Below are positions 24,291 to 33,659 of a DNA stretch of 64,000 bases, piece after piece. The position numbers and the translations under genes are program-made. The stretch covers positions 1-64,000 of the forward strand of contig NZ_NJGV01000028.1 in NCBI RefSeq assembly GCF_002213425.1. Reading direction: 5' to 3'. This DNA is from Herbaspirillum aquaticum. GTDB lineage: Bacteria; Pseudomonadota; Gammaproteobacteria; Burkholderiales; Burkholderiaceae_D. Within the stretch, counting starts at the first letter, position 1. Every line of letters begins with the position of its first letter. The notes beneath the pieces are model-generated. The model worked only from the letters and a program-made list of their open reading frames with translations, was not told the DNA's origin and made no database searches.

Positions 24291-24996
24291 TCAAAACAGG
24301 AATGTGCCCTGCTGAGCGCGGCTACCGGGCTCGTTCTTGGGCGCCGGCCAGGCCTTCATGGCGCTGGCGGGATAGTTCAGCAGCAGCTCGCGCGCCCGCT
24401 CCGGATGGCCGGCGTTGATCCAGTCGGCATAGTGGGCGCGCGGGATGATGACGAGGTTGCGCTTTTCTTCGCCGGGCTTGTGAAAACGATTCATCAACGG
24501 ATGCTCATCAGCATTGATGGTGATCTGGGTAAACGAAAATGCATACCCGCCCTCAGCCTCTTCCCAGGCACGCCACAGGCCGGCCACGCAGAAAGGCTGG
24601 TCGTCGGCCATGCCGATGGCCCAGCGCTGGGTCGTCGGCCATGCCGATGGCCCAGCGCTGGGCACGGCCGCTTTCGTAATTTGGTTCATAGAACCACTGC
24701 ATGGGCAGCAGGCAAGTCTGGGCCTGGTGCCACGGACCGGCGTAGCTGCGTTTCTCGGCGATGGTCTCGGCGCGCGCATTCATGGTGGAGATCTGCAGTC
24801 CTGCCTGCAACTTGCGCCGCGGCATCATGCCGTAGGTCGCCACGATGAGTTCGGGCTCGCCGTCCAGGCCGGCGCGGACTGCCGGGGCGGCGTAGTCCTG
24901 CCAGGTCTCCTCGGGCCAGTCGGGCGTGGCGGAGGTATCGGCACCGGTCAGTGCGGTGATCATGGACTTGGGGGTGGGCTTGTAGTTGACGCACAT
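24291..24996 (-). pseudogene. SRAP-family (HMCES/YedK) gene broken by a 31-bp tandem duplication
   Basis: The protein starts MCVNYKP, exposing the catalytic Cys2 that crosslinks to abasic sites in single-stranded DNA. MNARAET (N73), FYEPN (E104) and DEHPLM (H155 after repair) supply the other active-site residues. A perfect 31-bp direct repeat (24,600-24,661) shifts the frame near residue 118, so translation stops at 24,553 after 147 residues. With one copy removed the gene has exactly 225 codons (224 residues), the expected size, and continues CVAGLWRAWEE... to the original stop. It may be a pseudogene, a slippage-reversible variant or an assembly error. Confidence 0.88.
24600..24661. repeat. 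Perfect 31-bp tandem duplication
   Basis: Copy 1 at 24,600-24,630 and copy 2 at 24,631-24,661 are identical. The length is not a multiple of three, which explains the frameshift in the SRAP gene. Confidence 0.97.
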
Positions 24997-25000
24997 GGCA

Positions 25001-25033
25001 GCACAATCGCGATCACGGGGACCGCGATTGTGC
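25001..25033 (-). promoter_or_regulatory. Perfect 11-bp inverted repeat abutting the SRAP start codon
   Basis: GCACAATCGCG (25,001-25,011) and CGCGATTGTGC (25,023-25,033) are exact reverse complements around an 11-base spacer, ending four bases before the SRAP ATG. No Shine-Dalgarno fits between the repeat and the start, so the element either forms an RNA hairpin over the initiation region or is an operator at a leaderless start. Confidence 0.5.
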
Positions 25034-25072
25034 CACAGCGTGGCTGGCGCCGTGGCACGGCTGCACCCCAAG

Positions 25073-25098
25073 AAAAAACCGGCCACGGGGGCCGGTTT
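25073..25098 (-). terminator. Rho-independent terminator of the 40-residue gene
   Basis: On the minus strand AACCGGCC pairs with GGCCGGTT around a five-base loop, then TTTTTTC follows. It is 33 bases after the stop of the small gene at 25,131. Confidence 0.8.
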
Positions 25099-25130
25099 CC
25101 AGGAAGCTTGACCGCTCAGGAGCAGGTCGC

Positions 25131-25253
25131 TCAGGCAGCCTGCTTGCCTTCCAGGATGGATTCTTCCAGGGCGATCAGCGATTCGATGGCAGCGATGAGC
25201 ATGCCGATGCGGTGACGGCGATAGATGAGGCGTTTTCTTGCGCGGATGTTCAT
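25131..25253 (-). CDS. Short 40-residue protein of unknown function
   Basis: Reads MNIRARKRLIYRRHRIGMLI, AAIESLIALEESILEGKQAA. GGAG lies five bases before the ATG and a good terminator follows, forming a compact self-contained gene. The first half is strongly basic (nine Arg/Lys/His in the first 16), the second a hydrophobic-acidic amphipathic helix. It may contact nucleic acid or the membrane. Too short for most gene finders; not identified. Confidence 0.55.
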   Translation of the reverse strand: MNIRARKRLIYRRHRIGMLIAAIESLIALEESILEGKQAA

Positions 25254-25424
25254 GGTTTCTCCAGCAGCCGGCGCAGGGCCGGCGGGTTGACGGGTCGGGC
25301 CACCGCCCCCGCGCCTGCATCTTCACATCGGCTGCGAGCGTGCATCCAGCGGGGCGGCCAGCGGCCAAGGCCCGACATTATAGCCGACTGCCGAACCGCG
25401 CCTGCCATTGCGCCATACGCGGCC

Positions 25425-26804
25425 TCACGCCACACAAGCGCGGCGGTAACGCTCGCTGTAGAGGCGGGTCGCCTCCAGGCCCGGCACGAAATGATGCCGC
25501 CCGGGGGCCAGCTCGGCCACCAGCGCATCCAGGTCGACCTCGCGGGCGGCCAGGGCGGGCACGGCCGGGGCTTCGGCGGCGGCGCTGTCGCGGCCACGCG
25601 CCATTGCCCGGAAACTCGGCTGGCGTCGGCCATCGCTCCAGCCTTGCTCGATCCATTCGCGGATGACCTGCTTCTCGTAGCCATCGAAGACCCCGAACAT
25701 CTGGCCCCCGGCAGCATCGATCAGGCGCCAGAAGCGGCTCTCGCTGGCCTCCCTGCCGCGCGTGATCCACTTGGCCTTTTCCATCTCTTCCAGGAAGCTG
25801 GCCATGCCCTCGGGCTCTTCCAGCCACTGGTTCACCGTCTTGCCGCCGATGCGGCAGTAGTCCGAATGCATCATGCGCCCGAAGGCCGCCTTCTCGGCGA
25901 GCACGCGCACCACTTCCTGCTCCAGGGAGAAGGAGCCGATCACGCCCAGCGTGCTGGCGCCCAGCTCATTGAGCAGATAACCACGCCGCACGCCGGCCAT
26001 GAAGGCCTGCGGATCCGGGGCCTGGGCGGCCGCTTGCACGACCGCCTCGGCAGCCTTGCGGGCATGGCCGCTGGCGGCGTTGTCGATGGTCACGTGCAGG
26101 GTGAAGTAATAGGGATCGATGCCCAGCTCATTGAGCTCGTAGGCGGTGATGAGCAGGTGCAGCGGCAGCTGTTCATAGCCCAGGTTGAAGCCGAACACCT
26201 CGGCCTCGAACTGCTCGCCATGATGCGCCAGCCCCAGCTGGATGGCGCCTTGCACATAATGGTCTTCGGACAGCGCCGGTCCATGCTCGCAGCCATTGGC
26301 CGCCAGCAGGCTGCGATAGAGGGTTACGTGGTTCATGGCGGCATCACCATCGCCCAGCTCTTCCAGGTAGGTGAGGATGAGCGGACGGAACAGCGGATCG
26401 CGCCAGCGCTTGACGGCACTGTAGAGCCAGGCGCCATCGACCAGCTTGGTCGGCGCCACGCGGCGCAGGAAATTGAACGCATGCGCCCGGCCGCTGAAGT
26501 AGCGCCGGGGAGCGCCCTGCTGACGCTCCTTCAGATAGGCTTCGTAGGCGCTGCCGACCTCGATGGCGCGCGACTCCATCCACGCGGCCAGGGCAGCGGG
26601 ATCATCGGGCAGGTCGCAGGGCAGGCCGGCGGCTTGCTCCATTTGCCGGGCCAGGTAGTCCCGCCCCATGGCCAGCGCGGCCTCATCGGGCGTCGGCACG
26701 AACAGCTGGGCATAGACCTGCTCAGCCTGCAAGGGGCCGTCCTGGTGGCGATAGGCTTGGGCGGCCGAGCGGGCGGCCTGCATTTCCTCGACGGTAGATC
26801 GCAT
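25425..26804 (-). CDS. Iron-containing redox enzyme family protein (haem-oxygenase-like fold)
   Basis: A 459-residue soluble protein. The central region carries the spaced Glu/His/Asp ligands of haem-oxygenase-like di-iron enzymes: YLEELGDGDAAMNHV, FEAEVFGFNLGYEQLP and FTLHVTIDNAASGHARKA. Start 26,804 has AGGA upstream; a start at 26,837 without a site is possible. The N-terminal 120 residues and C-terminal 100 are extensions with no known domain. Substrate unknown; family members oxidise diverse small molecules or fatty acids. Stands between a short gene and a divergent DUF3297 gene. Confidence 0.75.
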   Translation of the reverse strand: MRSTVEEMQAARSAAQAYRHQDGPLQAEQVYAQLFVPTPDEAALAMGRDYLARQMEQAAGLPCDLPDDPAALAAWMESRAIEVGSAYEAYLKERQQGAPRRYFSGRAHAFNFLRRVAPTKLVDGAWLYSAVKRWRDPLFRPLILTYLEELGDGDAAMNHVTLYRSLLAANGCEHGPALSEDHYVQGAIQLGLAHHGEQFEAEVFGFNLGYEQLPLHLLITAYELNELGIDPYYFTLHVTIDNAASGHARKAAEAVVQAAAQAPDPQAFMAGVRRGYLLNELGASTLGVIGSFSLEQEVVRVLAEKAAFGRMMHSDYCRIGGKTVNQWLEEPEGMASFLEEMEKAKWITRGREASESRFWRLIDAAGGQMFGVFDGYEKQVIREWIEQGWSDGRRQPSFRAMARGRDSAAAEAPAVPALAAREVDLDALVAELAPGRHHFVPGLEATRLYSERYRRACVA

Positions 26805-26975
26805 ACGTCCTCGCGCAAAGTCAATTGCCTGCAGCATGCGCGCTGTGGTGCGGCGGCGCTATCAGCGCCCGGCCTGCCTTGGTGTCGGAGAATGCCCCGG
26901 GGGCGGTAGGAGGATGCGGCACGGCCGGCCGCCGGGCCATTGTCTTGGCGGTTCTTATGTCCGATAATCGCGGCC

Positions 26976-27224
26976 ATGAACGATACCGCACAACGCCCCG
27001 CCCTCCCCGATCGCCTCAGCATCGATCCCCGCAGCCCGCATTACGATGCGGCCATCTTCGAGCACGACATCGGCATCAAGCTCAACGACAAGGAATTCAA
27101 CAACGTCAGCGAATATTGCATCAGCGAAGGCTGGATCAAGATTCCCGCAGGCCGCGCACTGGACCGCAAGGGCAATCCCATGCTGACCAAGCTGAAGGGA
27201 CGGGTCGAGCCGTTCTATCGCTGA
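26976..27224 (+). CDS. DUF3297 family protein
   Basis: An 82-residue soluble protein: PDRLSIDPRSPHYDAAIFEHD, GIKLNDKEFNNVSEYCISEG and the C-terminal KGNPMLTKLKGRVEPFYR are typical of DUF3297, a small conserved proteobacterial family without known function. Start at 26,976 gives the full family length. A bidirectional-looking terminator follows. Confidence 0.85.
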   Translation: MNDTAQRPALPDRLSIDPRSPHYDAAIFEHDIGIKLNDKEFNNVSEYCISEGWIKIPAGRALDRKGNPMLTKLKGRVEPFYR

Positions 27225-27261
27225 ACGCCGCCCCTCCACCATTTCCTTCCGGCAATAAAAA

Positions 27262-27290
27262 GAAAGCCCGCAAGCTGTTGCGGGCTTTTT
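27262..27290 (+). terminator. Rho-independent terminator after the DUF3297 gene
   Basis: AGCCCGCAA and TTGCGGGCT form a nine-pair stem with a four-base loop followed by a T-run; an A-run on the other side may also stop minus-strand transcription. Confidence 0.85.
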
Positions 27291-27424
27291 GCTTTGGCAC
27301 GGGCCGCGAGCGCGTCTTGTAGTGCGCTTGGCAAGCATGAGATTCATCCGTGCAATCGATCAATCAGGTGTGATTCATCGATCCGGCGCATCAACCACAC
27401 GCGCCCCATCCGGCCGATTTACCC

Positions 27425-27814
27425 TCAGGCCGCAGCGCGCTGGCGCCACTCCTGCACGGTCATGCCCGCCACCCGCTTGAACTGCCGCAGGAAATGGCTC
27501 TGGTCATGAAACCCCACCGCCACCGCCACGTCCACCACGCTCAGGCGGGGATCGGCCAGCAAGGTGCGGGCTCGCGCCAGGCGCTGGCGCAGCATCCACT
27601 GGCACAGCGTATAGCCGGTGCTGGCCTTGAAGACGCGGCTGAAGCAGCTCGATGATAACTGGCACATCATGGCCAGCGTGGCCACCATGATGTTGTCCTG
27701 CAGATGGGCTTCGATGTAGTCGAGCACCATCTTTTCCTGCTCGGCATCGAGGGCGCGATAGCGCGGGTCAACGGCAATGGCGGGACGGAGTGGCAAGGGG
27801 GCGCTTTCCGGCAA
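27425..27814 (-). CDS. AraC-family transcriptional regulator, DNA-binding domain only
   Basis: A 129-residue protein consisting almost only of the double helix-turn-helix of AraC/XylS regulators: IMVATLAMMCQLSSSCFSRVF, GYTLCQWMLRQRLARARTLL and SVVDVAVAVGFHDQSHFLRQF. There is no sensor domain, as in SoxS/MarA types. The annotated TTG start is uncertain; the frame continues upstream into the end of the chemoreceptor gene, and no clear ribosome binding site is seen. Confidence 0.82.
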   Translation of the reverse strand: MPESAPLPLRPAIAVDPRYRALDAEQEKMVLDYIEAHLQDNIMVATLAMMCQLSSSCFSRVFKASTGYTLCQWMLRQRLARARTLLADPRLSVVDVAVAVGFHDQSHFLRQFKRVAGMTVQEWRQRAAA

Positions 27815-27876
27815 GAAGAAGGACGAACAAGAACGGCCAGCATCTTGCCATGAAAGTGCCGTAGTGCAAACGGCGA

Positions 27877-29817
27877 TCAGCGCGCCAATGCGACTTGCCC
27901 TACCCGGAACACGGCCACTGCCTGTACCAGTTCACGGGCCTGGCCCGACAGGCTGATGGCCGCCGCCGCGCTTTCTTCCACCAGCGCGGCATTCTGCTGC
28001 GTGGTGCTGTCCATCTGGGTGACGGCCTGGCCGACCTGGGCGATGCCGGTGTTCTGTTCGGCCGTCGCGGCGTTGATGCCGACCATGATGTCGCTCACGC
28101 GGCGAATCGAGCTCACGATCTCTTGCATGGTCTTGCCGGCCTGGTCGGCCAGCTGCCTGCCCTGCCCGACCTGGTCGACGCTGGCCGTGATCAGCTCCTT
28201 GATCTCGCGCGCGGCCGTGGCCGAACGCTGGGCCAGGCTGCGCACTTCCGTGGCCACCACCGCAAAGCCGCGTCCCTGCTCGCCGGCACGGGCGGCTTCC
28301 ACCGCAGCATTGAGCGCCAGGATATTGGTCTGGAAGGCAATGCCATCGATCACGCCGATGATGTCGCTGATGCGATCCGAACTGGCGTGGATGCCCTGCA
28401 TGGTCTGCACCACCTGCTGCACTACCGCACCGCCCTGGCTGGCCACCTCGGCGGCATCGCGCGCCAGCTGGCCGGCCTGGCGGGCACCGTCGGCATTCTG
28501 CTGCACGGTCGAACCCAGTTCTTCCATGGAAGCGGCGGTCTGCTGCAGCGCGCTGGCCTGCTCCTCGGTACGCTTGCTCAGGTCGGCATTGCCCTGGGCA
28601 ATCTGGGCGCTGGCCGTGGCTACGCTCTCCGAATTGCTGCGCACGCTGCCCACCACCTTGCTCAGTTGCGCCGTCATGGCCTGCATCGCCATGAGCAGGC
28701 GCGCGACCTCATCACTGCCCTTGACCTCGACGTGCTGGGTCAGGTCACCGGCCGATACCGCCTCGGTCAACCGCACCGCTTCCGACAGTGAAGTGGTGGT
28801 GGCGCGGGTGATGGCCACCATCAGCCACAGTGCGGCCAGGGCCAGCACCGCCAGCGCCGCGCACAGCAAGACCAGTTCATTGCGCAGGCGCGGGATCTTG
28901 GCTTGCAGTTCATCACGCATCATGTCGAAGGAACTCGTCACCAGCACGAATTGGGTATCGATGATGCGCGTCATGGTGGCCACCCATTGCGGGGCCGGCA
29001 TGGTCAGCTGGTCGGCGCGCACGATGGCGCTGTCGGCCAGTTTGAAGGCTTCATCGGCAGCGGTAACGGCCGCGGCACGCGCGCTCTCGACGTTGGCTGG
29101 CAGCGGGTGGCGGCCCGCAGCAAGGGTGAGGGAACGGCGTGCGCTTTCATAGCTGCGGCGGGCGCGGTCCGACAGGTTTTCCAGGCGGGCACGTTCTTCC
29201 GCATCGGCCTGGCCCCGCCCCAGCATCACGGCACCGCGCGCACGGGCCTGGCCCAATGCTTCGGTCAGCTGCGGCAGTTCGGACAAGACCGCGCGCTGCA
29301 CGTAGAACAGCGCCGCTTCGGCTTCCAGCGCCAGGCCCGAACTGTTGGCCACGTCGTCCAGCAGATCCAGTTCGCGCTTGATCAGTTGCGCATGTTGCAC
29401 ATTGCTCTGCGCGCCCGTGACGGACTTGCTGGCGATGCTCTGCGTGAGCGCGCGCCAGTCGGCATGGAGGCCGTCCAGTGCAACGGTGAGGGCCTTGTCC
29501 TCCAGCGGCTGCAGGGCGCTGCGCACCCGGTCGAAGGTGGCATCAGCCTCCTTCTGGCGCTCCGCGCGACTGGCGGCGGCACCCTCGCCATCGGCCAAGT
29601 AAAGGGCCGACAGGCCGCGATGCTGCTGCATCTGCTTGAGCAGCAGCAGCAGTTCACGGCCGGGCGCAAGGGCCAGCGACTCGCGCTGGGCCGTGGCCAG
29701 GTCGTCGAGGTTGGTGCGCACCAGGAGGGTGGTGGGAACGATGAACAGCATGAAAGCGAGTGCGCCGATGAGGACGAACTTGCGTGAGTAATTGAGATGA
29801 TTGATCCAGGAGCGCAT
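27877..29817 (-). CDS. Methyl-accepting chemotaxis protein with NIT-like sensor
   Basis: A 646-residue transmembrane chemoreceptor. First membrane helix at about residues 13-35; a periplasmic all-helical sensor (about 36-310) with [18 protein letters not shown], the helix and Arg pattern of nitrate/nitrite-sensing NIT domains; second helix at about 315-335; HAMP; then the signalling hairpin with [20 protein letters not shown] and [18 protein letters not shown]. No C-terminal CheR tether. Ligand inferred only from similarity to NIT. Confidence 0.88.
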   Translation of the reverse strand: MRSWINHLNYSRKFVLIGALAFMLFIVPTTLLVRTNLDDLATAQRESLALAPGRELLLLLKQMQQHRGLSALYLADGEGAAASRAERQKEADATFDRVRSALQPLEDKALTVALDGLHADWRALTQSIASKSVTGAQSNVQHAQLIKRELDLLDDVANSSGLALEAEAALFYVQRAVLSELPQLTEALGQARARGAVMLGRGQADAEERARLENLSDRARRSYESARRSLTLAAGRHPLPANVESARAAAVTAADEAFKLADSAIVRADQLTMPAPQWVATMTRIIDTQFVLVTSSFDMMRDELQAKIPRLRNELVLLCAALAVLALAALWLMVAITRATTTSLSEAVRLTEAVSAGDLTQHVEVKGSDEVARLLMAMQAMTAQLSKVVGSVRSNSESVATASAQIAQGNADLSKRTEEQASALQQTAASMEELGSTVQQNADGARQAGQLARDAAEVASQGGAVVQQVVQTMQGIHASSDRISDIIGVIDGIAFQTNILALNAAVEAARAGEQGRGFAVVATEVRSLAQRSATAAREIKELITASVDQVGQGRQLADQAGKTMQEIVSSIRRVSDIMVGINAATAEQNTGIAQVGQAVTQMDSTTQQNAALVEESAAAAISLSGQARELVQAVAVFRVGQVALAR

Positions 29818-30171
29818 GGCGTTATTGGTATTGGAGTGGAGGAAGTGGCCATCGTTGGCCGCTTGCGCTGTTGCGCGAGACGCTCCGTTGCGCCATCAAG
29901 CCGCTTCGTTGCGGCTTTTTGCAGTCGGGCAATTCTACGGAGGCCGTTTTCTTTTCCCTGGGGATTTCAACAGCGGCGTCCTGTTTTGTTGTGCAATTCC
30001 GACCGTCTCGTCTCACATCGCTGTTCCCGATGCAAATACGAGTGATGACTAGACTGGACCGTTGCCAGGAGAGTTCCGCACGGAAAGAAAAATCGGCAGG
30101 CAAGGCCGCATGTGTCACCGGAACTCACCGCTTCTCACCGAAAATCACGTGGCCCGCCCCCGCGTCGGACC
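29818..30171. other. Intergenic region between two chemoreceptor genes
   Basis: No gene is supported here. A stem AAGCCGC/GCGGCTT with a T-run on the plus strand (29,898-29,920) sits in the leader of the NIT-type receptor gene and could be a terminator for incoming plus-strand transcription. The rest shows no coding character. Confidence 0.4.
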
Positions 30172-30226
30172 AAAGAAAATCCGCCGCCCCTGCACACTGC
30201 GTTGCGCAGTGCCGGGGACGGCGGAT
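30172..30226 (-). terminator. Long-stem terminator of the Cache chemoreceptor gene
   Basis: On the minus strand an imperfect stem of over 20 pairs (outer ATCCGCCG arms, inner CACTGCG/CGCAGTG) is followed by TTTTCTTT, 60 bases after the stop codon. Confidence 0.75.
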
Positions 30227-30287
30227 GGGGGAATTGAAGGATGAACGAAGGATGAACGGCGAGAACGCCGCAGTTCAACCCTGGACG

Positions 30288-31829
30288 TCAGCGCAAGCCC
30301 TGCGCCCCGTCCTGCAAGCGGAACACCGACACCAGCTGCGCCAATTGCGCGGCCTGGTCCTGCATGGAAGCGGCAGCGGCCGCTGCCTCTTCCACCAGCG
30401 CCGCGTTCTGTTGCGTCACCTGGTCCATCTGCGTGATGGCGCGATTGACCTCTTCGATGCCGGCACTCTGTTCGCGGCTGGCGGCGCTGATCTCGGCCAC
30501 CACGTCGGCCACATGGCGCACGCTGGTGACGATCTCCTGCATGGTGCGCCCGGCTTGCTCCACCAGGTGCGAACCGTTGTCCACCTTGCTGACCGAATCC
30601 TCGATCAAACCCTTGATCTCCTTGGCGGCCTGGGCACTGCGCTGGGCCAGCGAACGCACCTCCGAGGCCACCACCGCAAAGCCGCGTCCCTGCTCGCCGG
30701 CACGCGCCGCTTCCACGGCGGCGTTGAGCGCCAGGATGTTGGTCTGGAACGCGATGCCGTCGATGACCCCGATGATGTCGGCGATCTTGGTGGAGGCGCT
30801 GTTGATATCGGCCATGGTGCCGACCACCTGCTCGATCACCTTGCCGCCCTCGGTGGCCACGCCCGAGGCGGTAATGGCCAGCTGGTTGGCCTGGCTGGCG
30901 TTGTCGGCATTCTGGCGCACGATGGAAGTCAGTTCTTCCATCGAGGAAGCGGTTTCTTCGAGGGCCCCGGCCTGCTCTTCGGTACGTGAGGAGAGATCAA
31001 GGTTGCCTGCGGCAATTTCGCCGGAGGCTGTCGTGATGGTGTCGGTGCCCTGGCGCACGCCATGCACGATGCCGGACAGGCTGCTGCGCATGGTCTCGAT
31101 GGAATGCAGCAGGCTGTGCCGGTCATTGGCCTTGAGCGCCACGGGGGTGGAGAGGTCACCCTGCGCAATCTGCTCCACGATCTGCACCGCGCGCGCCGGC
31201 TCGCCGCCCAGCTGGCGCAGGATGGAGCGCAGGATGAAGGCGGCCATGGTGGCAATCGCCCCCATGAGCAGGCCACCCAGCAACAGCAGCACCAGCGCAT
31301 TGCGATAGAAGGCGTGGTTGATGTCATCGATGTAGGCACCGAAACCGATGGTCCAGTCCCACGGCGCGAAGCGGGTCACGGCATAGAGTTTCTGCACCTT
31401 TTCGGTGGTGTTGGGACGCGTACCTTCAGCGATCAGGAGACCGATCTCCTTGCCCTGCAGGGCGGCACGATAGCGGTCGCCATCTTCCTTGGCGGTCTTG
31501 TCCTGGATGCCGACGCGCTTGGGGTTGGGGTGAACGTAGTTGAAGTCATCGGTGTAGCCGCGCACGAAATAATAATTCTGCTCCTTGGCAAAACTGCCGA
31601 TGACCATCTTGGCCTGGGCCTGCGCCTGTTCGCGCGTGAGCTTGCCGGACTGCTCCAGGGCCTGCGCCTTCTCGGCGGCGGCCTTGGCCAGCGTGACCAG
31701 CAGCGAGAGCTGGGCTTCGCGCTCTTCCATCATGGTGCGCCTGAGCGTGTTCAACGACACCATGGCAATGATCAGGATGCCCACCAGCGTGGTGGCGCAC
31801 AGCCAGATGATCTTGGTTCGCAGCTTCAA
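30288..31829 (-). CDS. Methyl-accepting chemotaxis protein with single Cache sensor
   Basis: A 513-residue receptor with TTG start and GAGAGGAC upstream. Membrane helix at about 8-28, periplasmic single-Cache domain (about 35-180: ALEQSGKLTREQAQAQAKMV, YYFVRGYTDDFNYVHPNPKR, PWDWTIGFGAYIDDI), second helix at about 185-210, HAMP, and the signalling hairpin with [20 protein letters not shown]. The Cache motifs match receptors for small organic acids, but the ligand cannot be read from sequence. The C-terminal end lacks a CheR-binding pentapeptide. Confidence 0.9.
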   Translation of the reverse strand: MKLRTKIIWLCATTLVGILIIAMVSLNTLRRTMMEEREAQLSLLVTLAKAAAEKAQALEQSGKLTREQAQAQAKMVIGSFAKEQNYYFVRGYTDDFNYVHPNPKRVGIQDKTAKEDGDRYRAALQGKEIGLLIAEGTRPNTTEKVQKLYAVTRFAPWDWTIGFGAYIDDINHAFYRNALVLLLLGGLLMGAIATMAAFILRSILRQLGGEPARAVQIVEQIAQGDLSTPVALKANDRHSLLHSIETMRSSLSGIVHGVRQGTDTITTASGEIAAGNLDLSSRTEEQAGALEETASSMEELTSIVRQNADNASQANQLAITASGVATEGGKVIEQVVGTMADINSASTKIADIIGVIDGIAFQTNILALNAAVEAARAGEQGRGFAVVASEVRSLAQRSAQAAKEIKGLIEDSVSKVDNGSHLVEQAGRTMQEIVTSVRHVADVVAEISAASREQSAGIEEVNRAITQMDQVTQQNAALVEEAAAAAASMQDQAAQLAQLVSVFRLQDGAQGLR

Positions 31830-32083
31830 ATTGTCCTCTCCATTTTTTATGATGCGCCATCATCCCGTCCGCCTTCTTGTGGCGAGCGGAGTCGGCCGGT
31901 GCACCGGATGCTGATGGCGTAGTGCGATGTGATGAATGCGACGCTGCCCGCGGCAGGCGCAGCTTCCCCAGCTTGACACTCTATCCCGCGCGTGAAGGCA
32001 GCCTGGTGAGGAACAGGGAGGTTTTTACGGCTTTATCCTGATATTGGAATGGCTGTGCATCGCCCACGCTGCCCGCCACCGCA

Positions 32084-32893
32084 TCACTTGGTGCGGCCGC
32101 CCTCTTCCGGTGTGGTCGGATCGATGCGCAGGTCAGTCTCGAAACTCTGCAGCACGGCGCGCAACTCGCCGCGCTTCTGCATGGCGTCGAGCTGGGCGTT
32201 GATACGCGGCAGCAGCTTCACGCAGGGGTTGGCACGGCTCATGGCGATGTAGTTGTCGCTCTCGCTGACGAAGGGACGCAGCGGCATGAAGCGGTCGGAC
32301 TGGCCGCTCTGGTTCAGGTAGATGACGCCGGTGTAGTAGCCGGTGATGAGGTAGTCGATACGGCCCGAATCGAGCTTGGTGAAATTCATGTAGGCCTTCT
32401 GCGCGGTCTCGATGATGAGGTTGTCGCGCATGAATTCATCGAAGCCGCCACCGAACTGGTTGCCCAGCGTGATGGCGCCGCGCTTGCCGACCAGGTCCTT
32501 CCAGCCGGCATAGGCAAAACGTTTGTCGCGCGGCACGAACACGGCAATCGGATTGGAAAACAGCGGCACCGAGGCGAAGGCCAGGTATTGCTGGCGCTCC
32601 GGCGTGTTCTTCAGCGACGCCACCATGGCCACTTCGCCGCTCTCGGCTGCCTTGAGCACACGCTGGAAAGGTCCGACGTAACGGACCTCGTAGGCAATGT
32701 TGAGTGCGCTCAAGGCGCGCGTGGCGATCTCGATGCTGGCGCCGGTGAGGCGCTTGCCGTCATACCAGTGCAAGGGCGCGTAGTCGGAGTCCGCCGAGAT
32801 GACGACCTTGCTGCAATCGGCCGCCCGGACTGCCGTGGGCGCGGTCAGCGCTACCAGCACGGCCAGTATTGCGGCGCGCTTTGTCGTGTACAT
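32084..32893 (-). CDS. Periplasmic substrate-binding protein (family 3-like)
   Basis: A 269-residue exported protein: start 32,893 has AAGGGGGG upstream and a signal peptide (KRAAILAVLVALTAPTAVRA). The mature part has the family 3 pattern (VVISADSDYAPLHWYDGKRL, TGASIEIATRAL, and ITLGNQFGGGFDEFM). No permease or ATPase genes are adjacent, so it may feed a distant transporter or act as a sensor accessory; its neighbours are chemoreceptors. Confidence 0.82.
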   Translation of the reverse strand: MYTTKRAAILAVLVALTAPTAVRAADCSKVVISADSDYAPLHWYDGKRLTGASIEIATRALSALNIAYEVRYVGPFQRVLKAAESGEVAMVASLKNTPERQQYLAFASVPLFSNPIAVFVPRDKRFAYAGWKDLVGKRGAITLGNQFGGGFDEFMRDNLIIETAQKAYMNFTKLDSGRIDYLITGYYTGVIYLNQSGQSDRFMPLRPFVSESDNYIAMSRANPCVKLLPRINAQLDAMQKRGELRAVLQSFETDLRIDPTTPEEGGRTK

Positions 32894-33659
32894 GGTTCCC
32901 CCCTTTCTTGCTTCATCACGCGACCCTGGAAGAGCGGTGTGCGCAATGGCTCTGCGATCCAGAATAACCCGGTTGTGCCGCCTGCCAAAACGCATTTCGC
33001 GCAGCATGGGAGAAAAACGCGTTTTTACCACAGCCTTCTGCAGCTGACCTGTTCCAGATCAACGGCTCCCGGCGGTGAGAAAGGCCGATGCAGCATCAGC
33101 CCATCGCACTATCTGCGGGCAGCAATGCACAACCTCACACAAGCTCGCGCGAGCCCCCTGATACGCGCTTGACCTGCCTGGCGATGGCGGCGCAGCAATG
33201 ACGCAGTGATACGTTTTGTAACGAAACCCGTGCTGGTCGTCAGCTTGCAGACTGACGCGCCCCGGCTTGACTTCCATGCCAATGGCTCGCGCATTGACTC
33301 CCTGCAAACTTCGCATTGATGCGGCTTTTGCATTGATGAGCTCAATTGAACTCAAGTTTGCATCAATCGAAAAATCCCCCTGCAGCCTCCATCACGACCC
33401 GGCCCGACTGTCAGACGCGCGCGAAAAGTCCGACAAGAAGATGCTGGGCTTTCCGACTGCCGCAGCGCGTGGGCCTTCCTATGATGAAGCCAAGTTTTCA
33501 GGCAATGCAGCTACCCGCCCCATGTTCCATGTGTGCCGTGCCTGCTTCCATGAAAACGAAGGCCAACCCTGTGGATGCATGCAAGAACGCATTCGCCACT
33601 GAAGTCCCGATTGCATTCAGCCTCGACGAATGCGTAACCAAGGATAAAGGAGAACAGCC
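32894..33659. other. Long divergent intergenic region
   Basis: About 760 bases without a convincing gene, between divergent genes. The segment 33,285-33,370 is AT-rich, contains several copies of GCATTGA or its complement and a near-palindrome GAGCTCAATTGAACTC (33,339-33,354, one mismatched pair). This could be a regulatory region for the strongly initiated secreted-protein gene at 33,660. Open frames here lack ribosome binding sites. Confidence 0.4.
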
